Shown here: positions 10,386 through 21,567 of the stretch, in pieces
Layout: each line of letters starts with the position of its first letter
Numbering within the stretch: the first letter of the stretch is position 1
Source of the DNA: Ceratodon purpureus
Taxonomy: Eukaryota > Streptophyta > Bryopsida > Pseudoditrichales > Ditrichaceae
Direction: 5' to 3'
DNA length: 64,000 nucleotides
Assembly: GCA_014871385.1 (NCBI GenBank)
Contig: CM026429.1
Span: 12,871,783 to 12,935,782, forward strand
Notes under the pieces: model-generated
Databases searched by the model: none
Told to the model about the DNA's origin: nothing
The model's input: the letters and a program-made list of their open reading frames with translations, nothing else
Position numbers and translations under genes: made by a program

Positions 10386-10918
10386 GTAAAAGTGAGATAT
10401 TTTTAATGAAAAAAAATATTTGAAAATATAGTCAGATGTGAAAATTGGAATACGAGGACTTTCTTTGAAGAGGACGCCGCCGTTGATCGTTGTTTGTACA
10501 CGGATGTGTTTGTGTGAAGTCGGCCAACTTCAAAGTTGGTGATTGGCAAATGTAAGGAACAATCCATGGTGGTTGATTCCTCCGCTATTCACCGTCTATG
10601 AGATGGTCAATGCATCCACTCGTTCAAAGATAGATTCAAATTTAGACGGAGTGCATAGCGGGCCATTTGGGATGCCCTTACAACTGAAAAACCAATTAGT
10701 GAGCAAAGTAAAATTAAGGAATCGATTCCAGAACTGTACTCTTTGATACCGCTCAGTCGCCTAATATTTTATGTTCATAAACTACAAACACTTGAGAGAT
10801 ACTGTAGATACCATCACATAACAATGTGATTCAGAATTTTGGATCCAAAACAGAACAATGATGCATTATATCTTCGAAAGATAACTAAGCTAAAAACCTA
10901 ACTGATAGCCTAAAATTA
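10386..10918. other. 3' flank of UTP21, no other gene seen
   Basis: Short ORFs only; the part adjacent to 10919 is probably the UTP21 3' UTR and terminator region. Confidence 0.4.
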
Positions 10919-13693
10919 TCAACCGTGCATGTTGCTAACAAAATTAACTGTACATCTAACTTTCTGGAATGTATTGTCTAGACGTTGCCAGGTTTTCCTT
11001 TGCTGCTCCCACAAGCTCCTTGCTTTTTCCTTCAGAGCATCTTGACTAACAATTGTGTCGGCATGAACCTTCAGAAATACCTGTAATAATGCTTGAATGA
11101 ACTGAAAATTCTGCATCATCACAAGCTCTGCCAGCAGGAAGTCCATCACCATACTAATCTCTTGAAGCTCCTCCGGATGTGCGCTGGCGTCCTCGTCTAC
11201 AATCTGCATCATTCGAAGGGTGGCATCCACTTCTGACGGACTAATCGACTTCAAATGATCTACTAAACTAGTATAGTTTTTGCTCTCTGCACATGAATAT
11301 AGCAATTCTAAGAAAACGCTCTGAAAGTCAACATGCTCTGATTTTCCCGAGCCACGGCTAACGGTCTTGCTTCCTCCTTCCACTGCTGATTTGTTCAATC
11401 CATCTTCACCAGGAGCAATAAATATCGGATCACCTGAAAGTGTTGGCATAGTAGGCAAAAAGAAGGGAGCTTTCTCTGGTTTCTTAGGAGGCGCAATAGG
11501 CTTGTTTCGGACCTTGATGATGTCCAAGTTTATAAGGCCCTTCCATTGGGTCTTGGGAAGCAGGGTAAGAGTGACAAGATGAGGAATCGATGGGCCCTTC
11601 ATTGCGGGTATCTCACCATCAATATCCATGGTTCCACGAGTACTGACTTCCACAGCAGCTACCTCTGGTACCTCCTCAGCATCTTCATCCACTTCATCTT
11701 CTTTGCTAAGACCCACGGTTGGCATTGATACAACCCTCACACCTTCACTAGCTTTCGTTGTCAAGTCCTCAACTCCAGAATACATTAACCTATTCGCCCA
11801 CATGTAGATCCCGTTACGATTGACGTGTGAAGTAGCCAGCATGTCCATACCTGGTGAGAGGGACAACGCTGTGACTGCTGTACCCAATTGCATCGCGTCT
11901 ACCTGCTTTGCAGCTATTACATCCCATACGCGAATAGTAAAATCCATAGATGACGACAGTAGCAGCTTCCCGTCTTCGCTGAAACACATATCAGTGATAC
12001 GATCAGTGTGACCAGGAAACCTCCGAACAAGACGCCCAGCAACCACATCGAACACTCGAAGCACCTTGTCATCTGCCGCAACCGCTATCAGGCCATTCCC
12101 TCGGTGAGCGGTCATTTTCCCCACTGGCGAACCCACTTGCAACGTGGATTTCAGGATCCGATTCTTGAAGTCCCACACCTTAAGTACTCCATCATATCCT
12201 CCACTCGTAAGCAGCGTATTTGTGCTATCGGAGGCGAGTCCATTTACAGCTCCATTGTGTGCATGCAAACGGCCAATCGCTGGGTCTTCATATATTCCCC
12301 TATGCAAACCTGACTGAAGATTAAACTTTTCGATCCTACCCCCTTCTGTGCCCAACACTACAACATCACCACTTGCAGCTATTGTACAGCTCTTGATAGG
12401 GGTTGGGGCGTCACTAGAGGGTCGAAGGATGTGCTCTCCAACTGCAAACTTCTGTAAACGCCACGAATATGCTGCAGTTGAATCCATATGACAGGTCACA
12501 ATATTACTCCAGTCACGCTCCCTGATTTCAACCGCATCAAAGGCAATCACTGGTGGCAGTTTCAACTCCTCTTCCTTGATGTGAGCACTCCGTGCCCGCT
12601 TCTGTAAATGCCCTTGTGAGAGTTCTCTACTTTGTTGATCCTGAATGGTGGAGAAAACCCTAAACGACCTGTCTTGACCAGCAGATAAAATATGCCTTCC
12701 GTTTCCATAATACCTAACACAAGTGGGCGGAGCACTGTGACCATTCCTGAAACGAAGCAGTCGCCCCTCCCCATCACTAGTATCAAAGATCCACATCTTC
12801 AAGGAATTATCAGCACCCCCACTGAGCAACACAGGCTCGCTAGCCAAAAACTGCAACGAAGAAATCTCTGAAATGTGGGCATCCTCCACAACAGCTTGCA
12901 GCTTCCGCTTCTCCAGATTCCAGATACTAATCACCCCTGTCGTCCCGCCAGCAGCCAAGAAAGGCTGCCCGTCCGTCCTGAACGAGAGTGCTGTAACAGG
13001 CCCTCTGCCTGTATGCGTAAAACTCACAACCGTCTCATCATAACGGAGATTATGCACATATATCTTACCATTGGCACATCCTACAGCTACTATATCAAGT
13101 GCCGGAGACGCCGTGCAGCAGCGAACAGGCGAATTCCACCCCTTAAACTCATGAACCAAACTACAAGTCTTAGTATTCCACAACTGTAAAGGCCCCTCTT
13201 CACTCCCAATGAGCACCTTATTCAGATACGTATCAGGGTGCATGATACACGTCGGCGTGAACGACTCCCGGAACTGCCATTCCCGAACGGGCTTCACCTC
13301 CACCCCCTCCTCCCCAGAAGCCGTCTCGAAAGCCTCCCACACACACAGCCGCCCAGACGCATCAATACTCAGAATCTGCTGCCCAAACTCCAGCAACAGC
13401 GTCAACTTAATCATATGCGCGCTCCACCGCGCCACCTGATGCGCCCGCCTAAACACCACGACATCAAACCCAGTCGCAACATAGGTAAAATCCCTGAGCG
13501 TCACCAGAGCTTGAATCTTCTTCGGCAGCTGCGGCCCCACGAACACGAGCGTCAGCTTGGCGCAATTGAACACCTGGAACGCATTGCCGACGCTGACGGT
13601 GACGAAATTCTCCGCTCCCCGTCGCTGCACGGCAAACGGCGTGGAATCGGTGATGTAGCCCAGTGCTCGAAAGGGCTCGAACATGCCCACCAT
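10919..13693 (-). CDS. UTP21: U3 snoRNA-associated protein 21 (UTP21/WDR36), intact and intronless
   Basis: Product is a WD40 protein of the small-subunit processome (UTP-B complex) in the nucleolus, needed for pre-18S rRNA processing. The chosen start (13693) gives 924 residues, close to the plant family size, begins MVGMFEPFRALGYIT as homologues do, and has a good initiation context (GCAGCCATGG). The frame is open upstream to an ATG at 13843, giving 974 residues, but those 50 residues look unlike the family. Visible: VSVGNAFQVFNCAKLTLV and FRRAHQVARWSAH near the N-terminus, two consecutive beta-propellers of WD repeats (LWNTK, IWNLE, MWIFD, VWDFK, VWDVI), an acidic linker (EDEVDEDAEEVPEV), then the C-terminal Utp21 domain ending in an LWEQQRKTWQRLDNTF helix region. 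No frameshift, stop or intron in 2.8 kb. Neighbours are transposons; no operon. Confidence 0.93.
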   Translation of the reverse strand: MVGMFEPFRALGYITDSTPFAVQRRGAENFVTVSVGNAFQVFNCAKLTLVFVGPQLPKKIQALVTLRDFTYVATGFDVVVFRRAHQVARWSAHMIKLTLLLEFGQQILSIDASGRLCVWEAFETASGEEGVEVKPVREWQFRESFTPTCIMHPDTYLNKVLIGSEEGPLQLWNTKTCSLVHEFKGWNSPVRCCTASPALDIVAVGCANGKIYVHNLRYDETVVSFTHTGRGPVTALSFRTDGQPFLAAGGTTGVISIWNLEKRKLQAVVEDAHISEISSLQFLASEPVLLSGGADNSLKMWIFDTSDGEGRLLRFRNGHSAPPTCVRYYGNGRHILSAGQDRSFRVFSTIQDQQSRELSQGHLQKRARSAHIKEEELKLPPVIAFDAVEIRERDWSNIVTCHMDSTAAYSWRLQKFAVGEHILRPSSDAPTPIKSCTIAASGDVVVLGTEGGRIEKFNLQSGLHRGIYEDPAIGRLHAHNGAVNGLASDSTNTLLTSGGYDGVLKVWDFKNRILKSTLQVGSPVGKMTAHRGNGLIAVAADDKVLRVFDVVAGRLVRRFPGHTDRITDMCFSEDGKLLLSSSMDFTIRVWDVIAAKQVDAMQLGTAVTALSLSPGMDMLATSHVNRNGIYMWANRLMYSGVEDLTTKASEGVRVVSMPTVGLSKEDEVDEDAEEVPEVAAVEVSTRGTMDIDGEIPAMKGPSIPHLVTLTLLPKTQWKGLINLDIIKVRNKPIAPPKKPEKAPFFLPTMPTLSGDPIFIAPGEDGLNKSAVEGGSKTVSRGSGKSEHVDFQSVFLELLYSCAESKNYTSLVDHLKSISPSEVDATLRMMQIVDEDASAHPEELQEISMVMDFLLAELVMMQNFQFIQALLQVFLKVHADTIVSQDALKEKARSLWEQQRKTWQRLDNTFQKVRCTVNFVSNMHG

Positions 13694-13871
13694 GGCTGCC
13701 AACCCTTGAGAGCACCCAGTCGTGAAAATTCTGGGATTGCGATCTATGACATGAAAGTGAAGACCAGGGATGCGATGCGATGCGATCAGTTGCAGCTCCG
13801 GAAGCTCCGATCCGGCGACATGGATGCCGAGAGGGAGACACACAACCTCGCTGATGATAGCCCTGTTGTGC

Positions 13872-13938
13872 AGGGTTTAGGGTTTAGGGTTTAAGGGATG
13901 GGTCGTGAGAGGGAGGTTCAGAGTTTAGGGTTTTAGGG
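13872..13938 (-). promoter_or_regulatory. telo-box cluster upstream of UTP21
   Basis: On the minus strand three consecutive AAACCCTAA-type units (13872-13897) and another pair (13924-13938) lie 180-245 bp upstream of the start codon chosen. Telo-boxes are known in plant promoters and leaders of ribosomal-protein and ribosome-biogenesis genes, so this fits coordinate control with other nucleolar genes. Not a telomere: only a few units, inside a gene-bearing region. Confidence 0.8.
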
Positions 13939-13987
13939 ACTTTCCGTTGCTGGGTCCAGGAGAGAGACGCTTCAACCCGCTTTGTAA

Positions 13988-14418
13988 AAATGGCCTATTC
14001 AGGAATGTTCGCACTTGGCCTTAGAGGTGGTCTTAAAAGGGGTCTTCCATCCTTATAAAAATGTGTGTTCGCACCTAGGTTCTTTAGTAATTACCAATCC
14101 TACATGGATGTACACATGGCACACTTTTAAGAATGGGTGTTAGTTAACATTTAGGAGGACAAAAAATATTTGAGCAATAGTAGGCAATTGTTAAGGAAGC
14201 ACCAAATTAGAAAATATTTTTTAGGTTTGAACACTAAAGAATGGTCTTAGCTAATGTGGCAGGTGAGGGGCCATTATGTAATCCCCCTACTATTGCTAAC
14301 ACTTTTCCAAACGTGATTGATGACACCTTTCCTACAGAGAATGTATTTTTCCCAAAATTGTGGAAAGTTAAATTTTTATCCATGGTTTTTGCAAAGACTA
14401 AGTGCGAATAGGTCGTAA
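13988..14418. mobile_element. foldback/MITE-like insertion upstream of UTP21
   Basis: The two ends are imperfect inverted repeats: TGGCCTATTC..TTCGCACTTGGCCTTA near 13990-14025 and TTTGCAAAGACTAAGTGCGAATAGGTC near 14389-14415. Inside, AGCAATAGTAGG (about 14173) and CCTACTATTGCT (about 14304) are a perfect 12-bp inverted pair. No coding capacity. Target duplication not identified. It ends about 300 bp from the UTP21 start. Confidence 0.5.
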
Positions 14419-15440
14419 GTATGATACCGGGGCCACACCATGCCTCCAGTGGTGCTCAACCAGGCGGGATGGACTTGGCTGTGGGTCCGGTGTGACCATG
14501 TTCCAACCACCCCAGCGACTGGCCCTAGTTGAGAAAATTGTGAGCCTGCCCAAAAGTGGTGTCCGACTACCTTGACATCATCATAGGTTCCAGTTTTTCT
14601 GATTGCTTTCTTCTTCATTTTGACTTTCTTTCCGATATTTTTACAGGAAGATAACATGGGAACACCATAAATTGTGAAGTAGATTGTCATTGAAATAAAT
14701 AAAAGGATGACCAATAATTGTTTTTTTAGGAGATGAGCATTAATCGATTGGCTTCTTTTATTTTCATTTCAGTGGGTAGAATGGTGAATTGGTCCAAATC
14801 TTGACTCTGTACTAGTCTTGCTATCTTTTTAGAACTAGTATCGAGTATGGAACTACCAAGGGATTTAAAATACTTTCTACTCTCATAAATTGTAGAAAAA
14901 TATTCATATGGGATAAAATAAGTTCTCACCTTGCTTCTTTATGATTTCTTCTCTTTTCTATATTTATAAATTAAATCTTAAAATAATTTTTTATCTCAAG
15001 TATGAAAATCTCATTATTCCCTCAATTTATGAAAATTATACTTTATAATTATAAGTTTTTTTGTAAGAGCAAATTGACTCTTTCTTACCATTTGAACAAA
15101 ACCTAAGGCTAAATTGGTTCATTCTAGTGACTTCTAATTAATTTTGTCTTTGGTCTTTTCACTCTAACTAAAAGAACACTCTAGCTCTGTACTTTCCACA
15201 TACAATGTGCTTTTTAGCACGTCAGGCTATGTTGTAGACAGTTTCAAATTTAAAATGGGTTGAAAACAAAGAGAAGTCAAATCAAAATTATTATGGCCAA
15301 ATTTATACTACAAATTTGAATAGGGAGCAAACTGTTAGGTTGTGAAAATCCAGATGAGAAGTTTGTATGTTTGAGTTATCAACAAGTTATTAAGTACAAA
15401 TGAAAATTTATTATGTTTATTTCATTACAATGTGGTGTTC
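14419..15440. other. spacer with a GC-richer patch, no gene seen
   Basis: 14420-14590 is GC-richer than the surroundings and has a 112-codon minus ORF without motifs; the rest is AT-rich with short ORFs. Nothing recognised. Confidence 0.35.
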
Positions 15441-15481
15441 TTATCACCTTCAAAATATAAAGGCAAAATTTAGTACACTCT

Positions 15482-16566
15482 TTACAAAAATATTACTTCA
15501 TTATCTAACCAATATTGAAACAAGGCCTTTCTGATTTTGGTTCTTGCACGAGCAGATCTTCTTTCTGATGGTTCTCGATCTTTTGTTTCAGAATATCTAT
15601 CATTATTATTGGGCATAGTATCAATACAATCATGTGGTGACGTTAATTGTCTATCATTACAATTGTATCTACAAAAGTTATGTAGCACACAACAAGCAAT
15701 GATTATATTGTAGCATATTTGACATCAACATTCAAGTTTTTCAAAATTCCCCATCTATTTTAAGGATACCGAAGGTGTTTCAATTTTGACACTTCCTTGT
15801 CTGATACACTTGTCAAAGGCATCTTGATCATCTTGTCCAGACAACTTTGCATTGAAAGGCTTCTGAATTTGTTGCAATAAAGGATAAGTCGAATCTCCAA
15901 TAATAATGGGTTTTATAGCTTCACCATCAATATTGATGCTATGTTCTTGTAATATTTGCCTTTTCATTAGTTTTTTGGAAACTCTGTAGATAGCATGTGC
16001 GTAGCATCATGAGTGCCCCATGGCGCTAAAACACATACATCCAAAAAAATTCGATTACTATCACATATTCCTTGTAGCAATATTGTATGTACATCGTGTC
16101 GACACCAATAATCTGCTGGGGTGTATTTTGTGTGGGGTTTTATATATAATTAACATATGATCCATCTATAGCACCACATATTTGAGGCAATTTGGTTATA
16201 CGATGAAATCCACGTATAATATCTTTCAATCTTTTGCCATTTGGGATAGCAATAAATCGAGGATATAATTTATCTTTGTCAGCCAATGCATTAGATATAA
16301 GCATCTAATACTTCCAAACTTGTTGTTTTTCCAACGTCAAACATATTTCCACCATTCCAATTTGTTCCAGCATGAGCTAATTTGTGAAGAACCATTTCAA
16401 TTGCTTTCTGAACAGGGACAACATCTTTGTAATTGGTGTCTTGATGTTCAATGTAAGGTTTCAGAAAGTCACAAAGCTTAATAAATGTATTGTATTTCAC
16501 ACGACAATCCCTAAACCATACTTCATCTCGCATTTCATTGTTTAGTAGATACACTTTTTGATACAT
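15482..16566 (-). pseudogene. PIF/Harbinger transposase, decayed
   Basis: Read on the minus strand the region gives, in order, an N-terminal part with IEMVLHKLAHAGTNWNGGNMFDVGKTT (the helix before the DDE domain of PIF transposases; about 16440-16320), a CGAIDGSYV block holding the first catalytic Asp (about 16175), YWCRHDVHTILLQGICDSNRIFLDV (about 16115-16040), GDSTYPLL holding the second catalytic Asp (about 15895), and a MLHNFCR block near the C-terminus (about 15685). At least two stops and frame changes interrupt it, and the third acidic residue region is unrecognisable. It encodes a cut-and-paste DDE transposase family; this copy cannot make one. Confidence 0.8.
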
Positions 16567-17281
16567 GACGTCCTATTGATGAATTGATCTTGGAAATGTC
16601 CTCCACCGTCATTTTGGCAATGTTTTTTTCCTTGACCTCTCAATTTAAAAAAAACATGCTAGCCATAGGACAAAAAAAAAGGAACAATTTTGGAAATATG
16701 TTCTTCATAGGAAAATTGAAATAACAAGTCTGCTTTCATGTCCTATAATTTTGATAAAACTTACCTAAACTATGAAATCTAAAATATAAAATTATGTGAA
16801 GATCAAATGAACTCAATGACAAAAAATTCAATAGATAAAATATCATTAAGACATCATTAGTATGGAGATGAAATGACATGAATCTTTATATATAAAGAGC
16901 AATTAAAAACGCATGGAATTTACAGAGAAAAAAATAACTTTAAAAATCCAATTCAAAGTAAAGATTAAAAAGAAAAAATTCACTTAAATATAAGAGTAAA
17001 GAACAAAAATAAAAATAAAAAATAAAATAAAGAAAAAGTCAATAAATAAACTAAAAATACATTGAAAGAAAAAATAAATAAACCTATAAAAGAACATGAC
17101 CAACATATAGTTACAGAGTTGTTTGCTGTTGATAGAATGTGATACACATATTCTATTTGTTTTCATTGTTATGTTGTAAAATTATTGAAAACATAACATT
17201 TGTTTTTACATTTGAAGTTAACATTCAAAGATCATAACTGGACATAGGGGTATAGATGCAGGTCAATCATATAGACCTGCT

Positions 17282-17881
17282 GTGGTGGGCACTACTGATG
17301 ATTCTTCTTATGTAAATCCAAGTGTAACATCCACAAAAGTATCTAGTCTGAATGCTGAAATGGAAAATGAAGAACATGAAGAGCCAGAAGATAGAAGTCA
17401 CGTACAAGGAACTGAAGGTGCCGCAACAAATACTGAAGTTAGAGATAACATGATTGTAACACCTGTGCCAACCAATCCATCTACTAGTCACAGAGTGGAT
17501 GTTTATGTCACTGGTCAAAGGACATCAGAGAAACGAAAACAACCTGAAGTTGATCAAGAAAGTCAATATATGGCGAATGCATTATTGAAGTTTGCTGCAT
17601 TATATGGTAAAAGTGAGCAGTCCAGGGTGGAACAAATGTAGTTATTTGAAACTTCTAGGATACAAGCTGCTGCTAAAATTACCAAGGCCAATCTTGAATC
17701 GCAAGAAAGGGTTGCTAAGATGTATATTGATGCACAAGAGAAGGCAACAAATAATATAATTGAAGCTGAGGAAAGGATGCAACGACAAAGACTAGAATTT
17801 GAAATGATGATGGAAACAAGACGTGAAGAATTTTAAAAGCAGCTGATGGAACTAAAAGAGACTTTGAGGAGCAAGGAATGA
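17282..17881 (+). pseudogene. companion ORF of the PIF/Harbinger element (coiled-coil C-terminal half)
   Basis: The same frame runs 199 codons with two internal stops (TAG at 17639-17641 and a TAA near 17834). The first part is acidic and Ser/Thr-rich with TGQRTSEKRKQPEVD; the second part is a long charged helix (ANLESQERVAKMYIDAQEKA..., then EERMQRQRLEFEMM). This is typical of the C-terminus of the Myb/SANT-like second ORF of Harbinger elements or of related plant proteins. It stands head-to-head with the transposase 0.7 kb away, which is the arrangement known for many Harbinger elements. Confidence 0.5.
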
Positions 17882-18820
17882 AGACTTGAAAATAAAATAG
17901 AACTATGGTATGTAATTTGATATTTAAAAAAAACTATAGGTTGTTATGTGTTGTTGCGGATGTTACGGATGTAGTTGAATAGGTTTTGTACATGATATAC
18001 TCCATGTTTTAAATAAAGTGACTTTAAATCAAAAAGTTGTCATATTCATGTTCAAGATCATTTAATAGGAATTTATAGAATAAACCTGAGTTTAATGACA
18101 AAAAACGAGAGGATATCAACATGTAATTGCACACACTAGGATCATTATGAATTAGTTGCCTTTCAAAAGCGAAGAGCCTACCCAAGCCCCCCTGGAAGCT
18201 GCGTTGTTCAAGTAACGGGCAGTCCTGCAACAACGTAGGTGCCTGACTCAAGCTCCAGCCGGGCAGAGTGGCTGGAGTGCTGGAAGTAAGCCCCACCCCC
18301 TCCCACAGCCACCCCAACGAGGCTCCATGGTCGAAAAGTGACCCCTCTATTCCTAGAAGAAAATACGGGTTGATGTTTTATCGCTAGCTAAACCGGTTGG
18401 AGCCTAGTGTGGCCCTCCTATGAGCTTGACGGTTCTTTTTAAGGCCACTGTATGAGTATTTGTTATTTTTTTGGTTTTTTGGACATTTTTTGGTTTTTTT
18501 ATTTCATTCATATTGTTTTTAGTATTTCTATAACTTTTAATAGGCTTTTTAGTTCCAGATTGTAGTAGATGAAATGGATTTGACTAAGGCATGAACGGAT
18601 TAAAATCACCAATACATTATCGCCAAATAACTTCTATTTTTTTATAAAAATTTGATTGCAGCACTAATTTTGGTTGGAGATTCTATTTAAAAAGATTAAA
18701 CATAGGGATGATAATCATGCTCTTTTTAGTGAGATTAATATTGAAATATATGGCTTTATGAAAATATTTCATACCACTAGTATGACTACATTAGATTTTT
18801 TTTTTAAACCAAGAGTACTG
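17882..18820. other. spacer; GC-rich patch at 18170-18420
   Basis: Mostly AT-rich. The patch at 18170-18420 (AAGCCCCCCTGG..., CCCACCCCCTCCCACAGCC, AACCGGTTGGAGCCTAGTG) stands out by composition and may be a short dispersed repeat, but I found no second copy in the window. Confidence 0.3.
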
Positions 18821-18822
18821 GT

Positions 18823-19188
18823 TTATAAAGCGCGGAAATACTCTGCACCATTTGGAACCCTAATCCTATGATGTCTCTCCACGTCTCTCAGAGCTCTTTG
18901 CAAATTAGAGGAGTAATCAAGTTCGTTTGACTTTGAATGTAGAATCACCAAGGTAACTTCAACATTGAATGCGGGGTCCACTGGTTTAAAAGCCATACAT
19001 AGTTTTACTTTGTCTTTGAAGGACATCATTCTTTTATCTTCATGGTTGCTATTAATGTCTTGACATATTCTTAAATTGATGCTTTGTTCCTCAATGAGAT
19101 GGAGACCATCATGATTGAAGAATGTTTGTTCAACTCCAATTTTAATTAGAAATGAAGCTTGCAATGGATAATATTGGCCACCAATCAA
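18823..19188 (-). CDS. unrecognised ORF of 121 codons
   Basis: This is longer than expected by chance in such AT-rich DNA. The product has a mixed hydrophobic/charged composition (SFKDKVKLCMAFKPVDPAFNV in its middle, IRVPNGAEYF at its end), no signal peptide, no membrane segment and no known motif. It may be a remnant of an old gene or transposon. Low confidence that it is expressed. Confidence 0.2.
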   Translation of the reverse strand: MIGGQYYPLQASFLIKIGVEQTFFNHDGLHLIEEQSINLRICQDINSNHEDKRMMSFKDKVKLCMAFKPVDPAFNVEVTLVILHSKSNELDYSSNLQRALRDVERHHRIRVPNGAEYFRAL

Positions 19189-19199
19189 CTACCACTTTA

Positions 19200-20700
19200 T
19201 TGATAAGGTAAAAGAATCTATAATTGCTAACATAATCTTTTTAAGCTAAGTACGAGAGTAGTATTCAATAAAAATATAATTTTTACTAATACAAAAAAAG
19301 ATTCATAAAATAAAGTTTTCATAATTTTATCCCTAATACTAAAGTCACTACAAGAAAATCTATTTTTTCAAAAATTCTAATTAAATACGGTCGCGCATTT
19401 AACTAAATTAAATATGGTCTTTCAATCAACCAAATTAAATTTTTATTAATGAAAACTCAAAAATAACAAAATTTATAGTACATTGTAATCTTAAGAACAA
19501 TATTTTATTTGCTTTATAAAAATATATAGATCAAATCCAAATTTTTCCACAATAAATTATTTCATTATTCAAAAAATGGTAGAAGATATAAGTTGTCTAA
19601 CAACATGAAATTGGTTATAACATCCTAGTTTAATATTTTTTGAAAAAAAATGTAGATAGTGGAATGCACCATGCTTAATAGAATTAATTTTTTTTGTTAA
19701 TAAAATCTAATGACCATCTATGTTCACAGATTTTTCATTTTTTTAGGTTATTGTATTTGATATTAAAGGCTTAACATTCACATTAAATAATAATAAATAA
19801 TAAATAACCACCAAATTCAAAATCAATCATCCTCATCTTTATTAACTGATTAAACTATTAAGTTATTGACAATCCAAGTGATAATATTTGGATCAATATG
19901 TTGATTTCTGGCTTTGTTTGTAAAAGTAGTAATAATATTCCAATTCTGAAATAATAAAAGTGTCACGGGAAGAAATATTTGGTAAAGAACTTAGTCAGAC
20001 TTGATAAAATTCTGTTACAGAAATCCCCATTCAAAGATTAATGAACAGTCAGAGGTATTTTTTAATTTTTTAAAAATTCGGTACAAACCTATTGGGTTTA
20101 CGGAAAAAACTACATTTTTTGTTCCTCTCAGTGCACATGAAATTTGAACTCAAGCAAAGCAAGAGCACACACAGAACTTGAAGGACTGAACCCAATGTGC
20201 TGTGTGTGACACAAATGTCGAAGTCAAGGATCTGATTCATCTGAATCTGGTGTATCAGAATAAAAGCATGACCCAACTCAACCAACACTCACAACACAGA
20301 CAGTGATCTCAACCATGTCAAGGAACACGTACAATACAAGAAATGTACATTACAGCCATACTATACTATTCCAAAACTGCCCAAGGTAAGGTATCTCAAA
20401 TATGTGGAATTGGTAGTGTATTTTAGTGAGGGAACTGAAGGAATTCACACAAAATCACACCCTTCATTTTCATAATCCTTTCCTTGACTTCAATACTTCA
20501 ATACTTTTTGTACCACATCGCTTGTTTCAACTTCAGACAATGTAGGAAAATTTTAGGTGTTACACATTTGATCGACCCCAAGCCAAATCACTGCCTCTCA
20601 AGCTAAAATCTTGCACCTGTGATTTTCCATAACGCTTAGCAAAACAAGCTCACGGAAGGGTGTACCGAAGATTCTGATACAGGATTATCAGAAAACATAA
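19200..20700. other. AT-rich region, no gene seen
   Basis: Only short ORFs. Nothing recognised; the 3' end may hold distal promoter sequence of the SIP1 gene. Confidence 0.4.
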
Positions 20701-21567
20701 ACGCAAAATGCTACATTCTGGTCCCTTTTTGGATCTGTGCAGCTTCGATCGGAGGACTCCAGAGTCCAGAGTCCAATCAAGCTCCTAATTTCGCAGTCTC
20801 GTGCCGAAGACCAAGGGACAGGGGACATAAAAGTCCGGAGAAGAAAAGTCTCACTTAGAACTGAAAAAGAGCAGGAATTTTTCAGACTTCGTGCTACTGA
20901 GGAGTTTCGGAATCTCTGAAGGAAACCAGCAACCTTCGGTTATTTGTATTGTATATATTGTATTCAGAAATTGTGCACGAATTACAAAACAGAAAGCTAG
21001 CGCGCAGACAAGAGTACAGTAGTTCCACACAACAATCTGCAGCTACGTAAGAATTAGTGTGTGTATTCTGGTCTGCTGGAGTGCACTTACTAAGTCTTAT
21101 AATTAGCGTTTGTTTTGCAGCACACTGCAGTTTAATCTCTTCTCTTTCACATGAGGCTAAGTTGAGCGTACGAAGATATTCTCGTGTTTGTGCGGATTGG
21201 GTGAGATTTATTGGAATACGTTGTTGTTGTTGCAGTTGCAGTTGTTGACTTGACCGAGGATTTTTCCGAGGTGAGGTGGGCTTCGTGGCTTGGGAATTGT
21301 CAAAGTTCTATGATTTGTTGCATTCTGAGGGTTAAGATGAGAGTCTAGGTGGCTTAATCTGGTGAAGATTTGGGCTATGGTTGTTTTGGTGGAGTTTTTC
21401 TGTCAGTGAGGGGTGTTGAGGTTTTGTTGAATTTTGATTCAGGTGGGCTGGCGATGGCGATGAGAGTTAGCTTTTGGAGGAAGAGAGGCGGTTCTGACGT
21501 TATATGATATGTTCCTTGTTGCTGATGCAGATTTTCTTGTAAGGTTTGAAGGGATTTTCGAGTTACG
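20701..21567 (+). promoter_or_regulatory. probable promoter/5' leader of SIP1
   Basis: This has GC content rising towards the gene. A donor-like CCGAG|GTGAGG near 21272 and an acceptor-like TTGCTGATGCAG ending at 21531 suggest a 5' UTR intron of about 260 bp just before the start codon. No TATA box is assigned. The boundaries are inference. Confidence 0.35.

Noticed and set aside
10543..10746. 67-codon ORF next to the TTAA element
   Set aside because: Short, no motif, and in a repeat-rich flank.
13843..13843. upstream ATG as the UTP21 start
   Set aside because: It adds 50 residues unlike the family; the ATG at 13693 has the better context and gives the conserved N-terminus.
13238..13894. 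218-codon plus ORF opposite UTP21
   Set aside because: Antisense shadow of the UTP21 N-terminal coding region.
13872..13897. interstitial telomere
   Set aside because: Only about three plant telomere units and located in a ribosome-biogenesis promoter, so telo-box is the better reading.
17039..17166. Phe/Tyr-rich ORF as a membrane protein
   Set aside because: Arises from an A-rich plus strand; homopolymer artefact.
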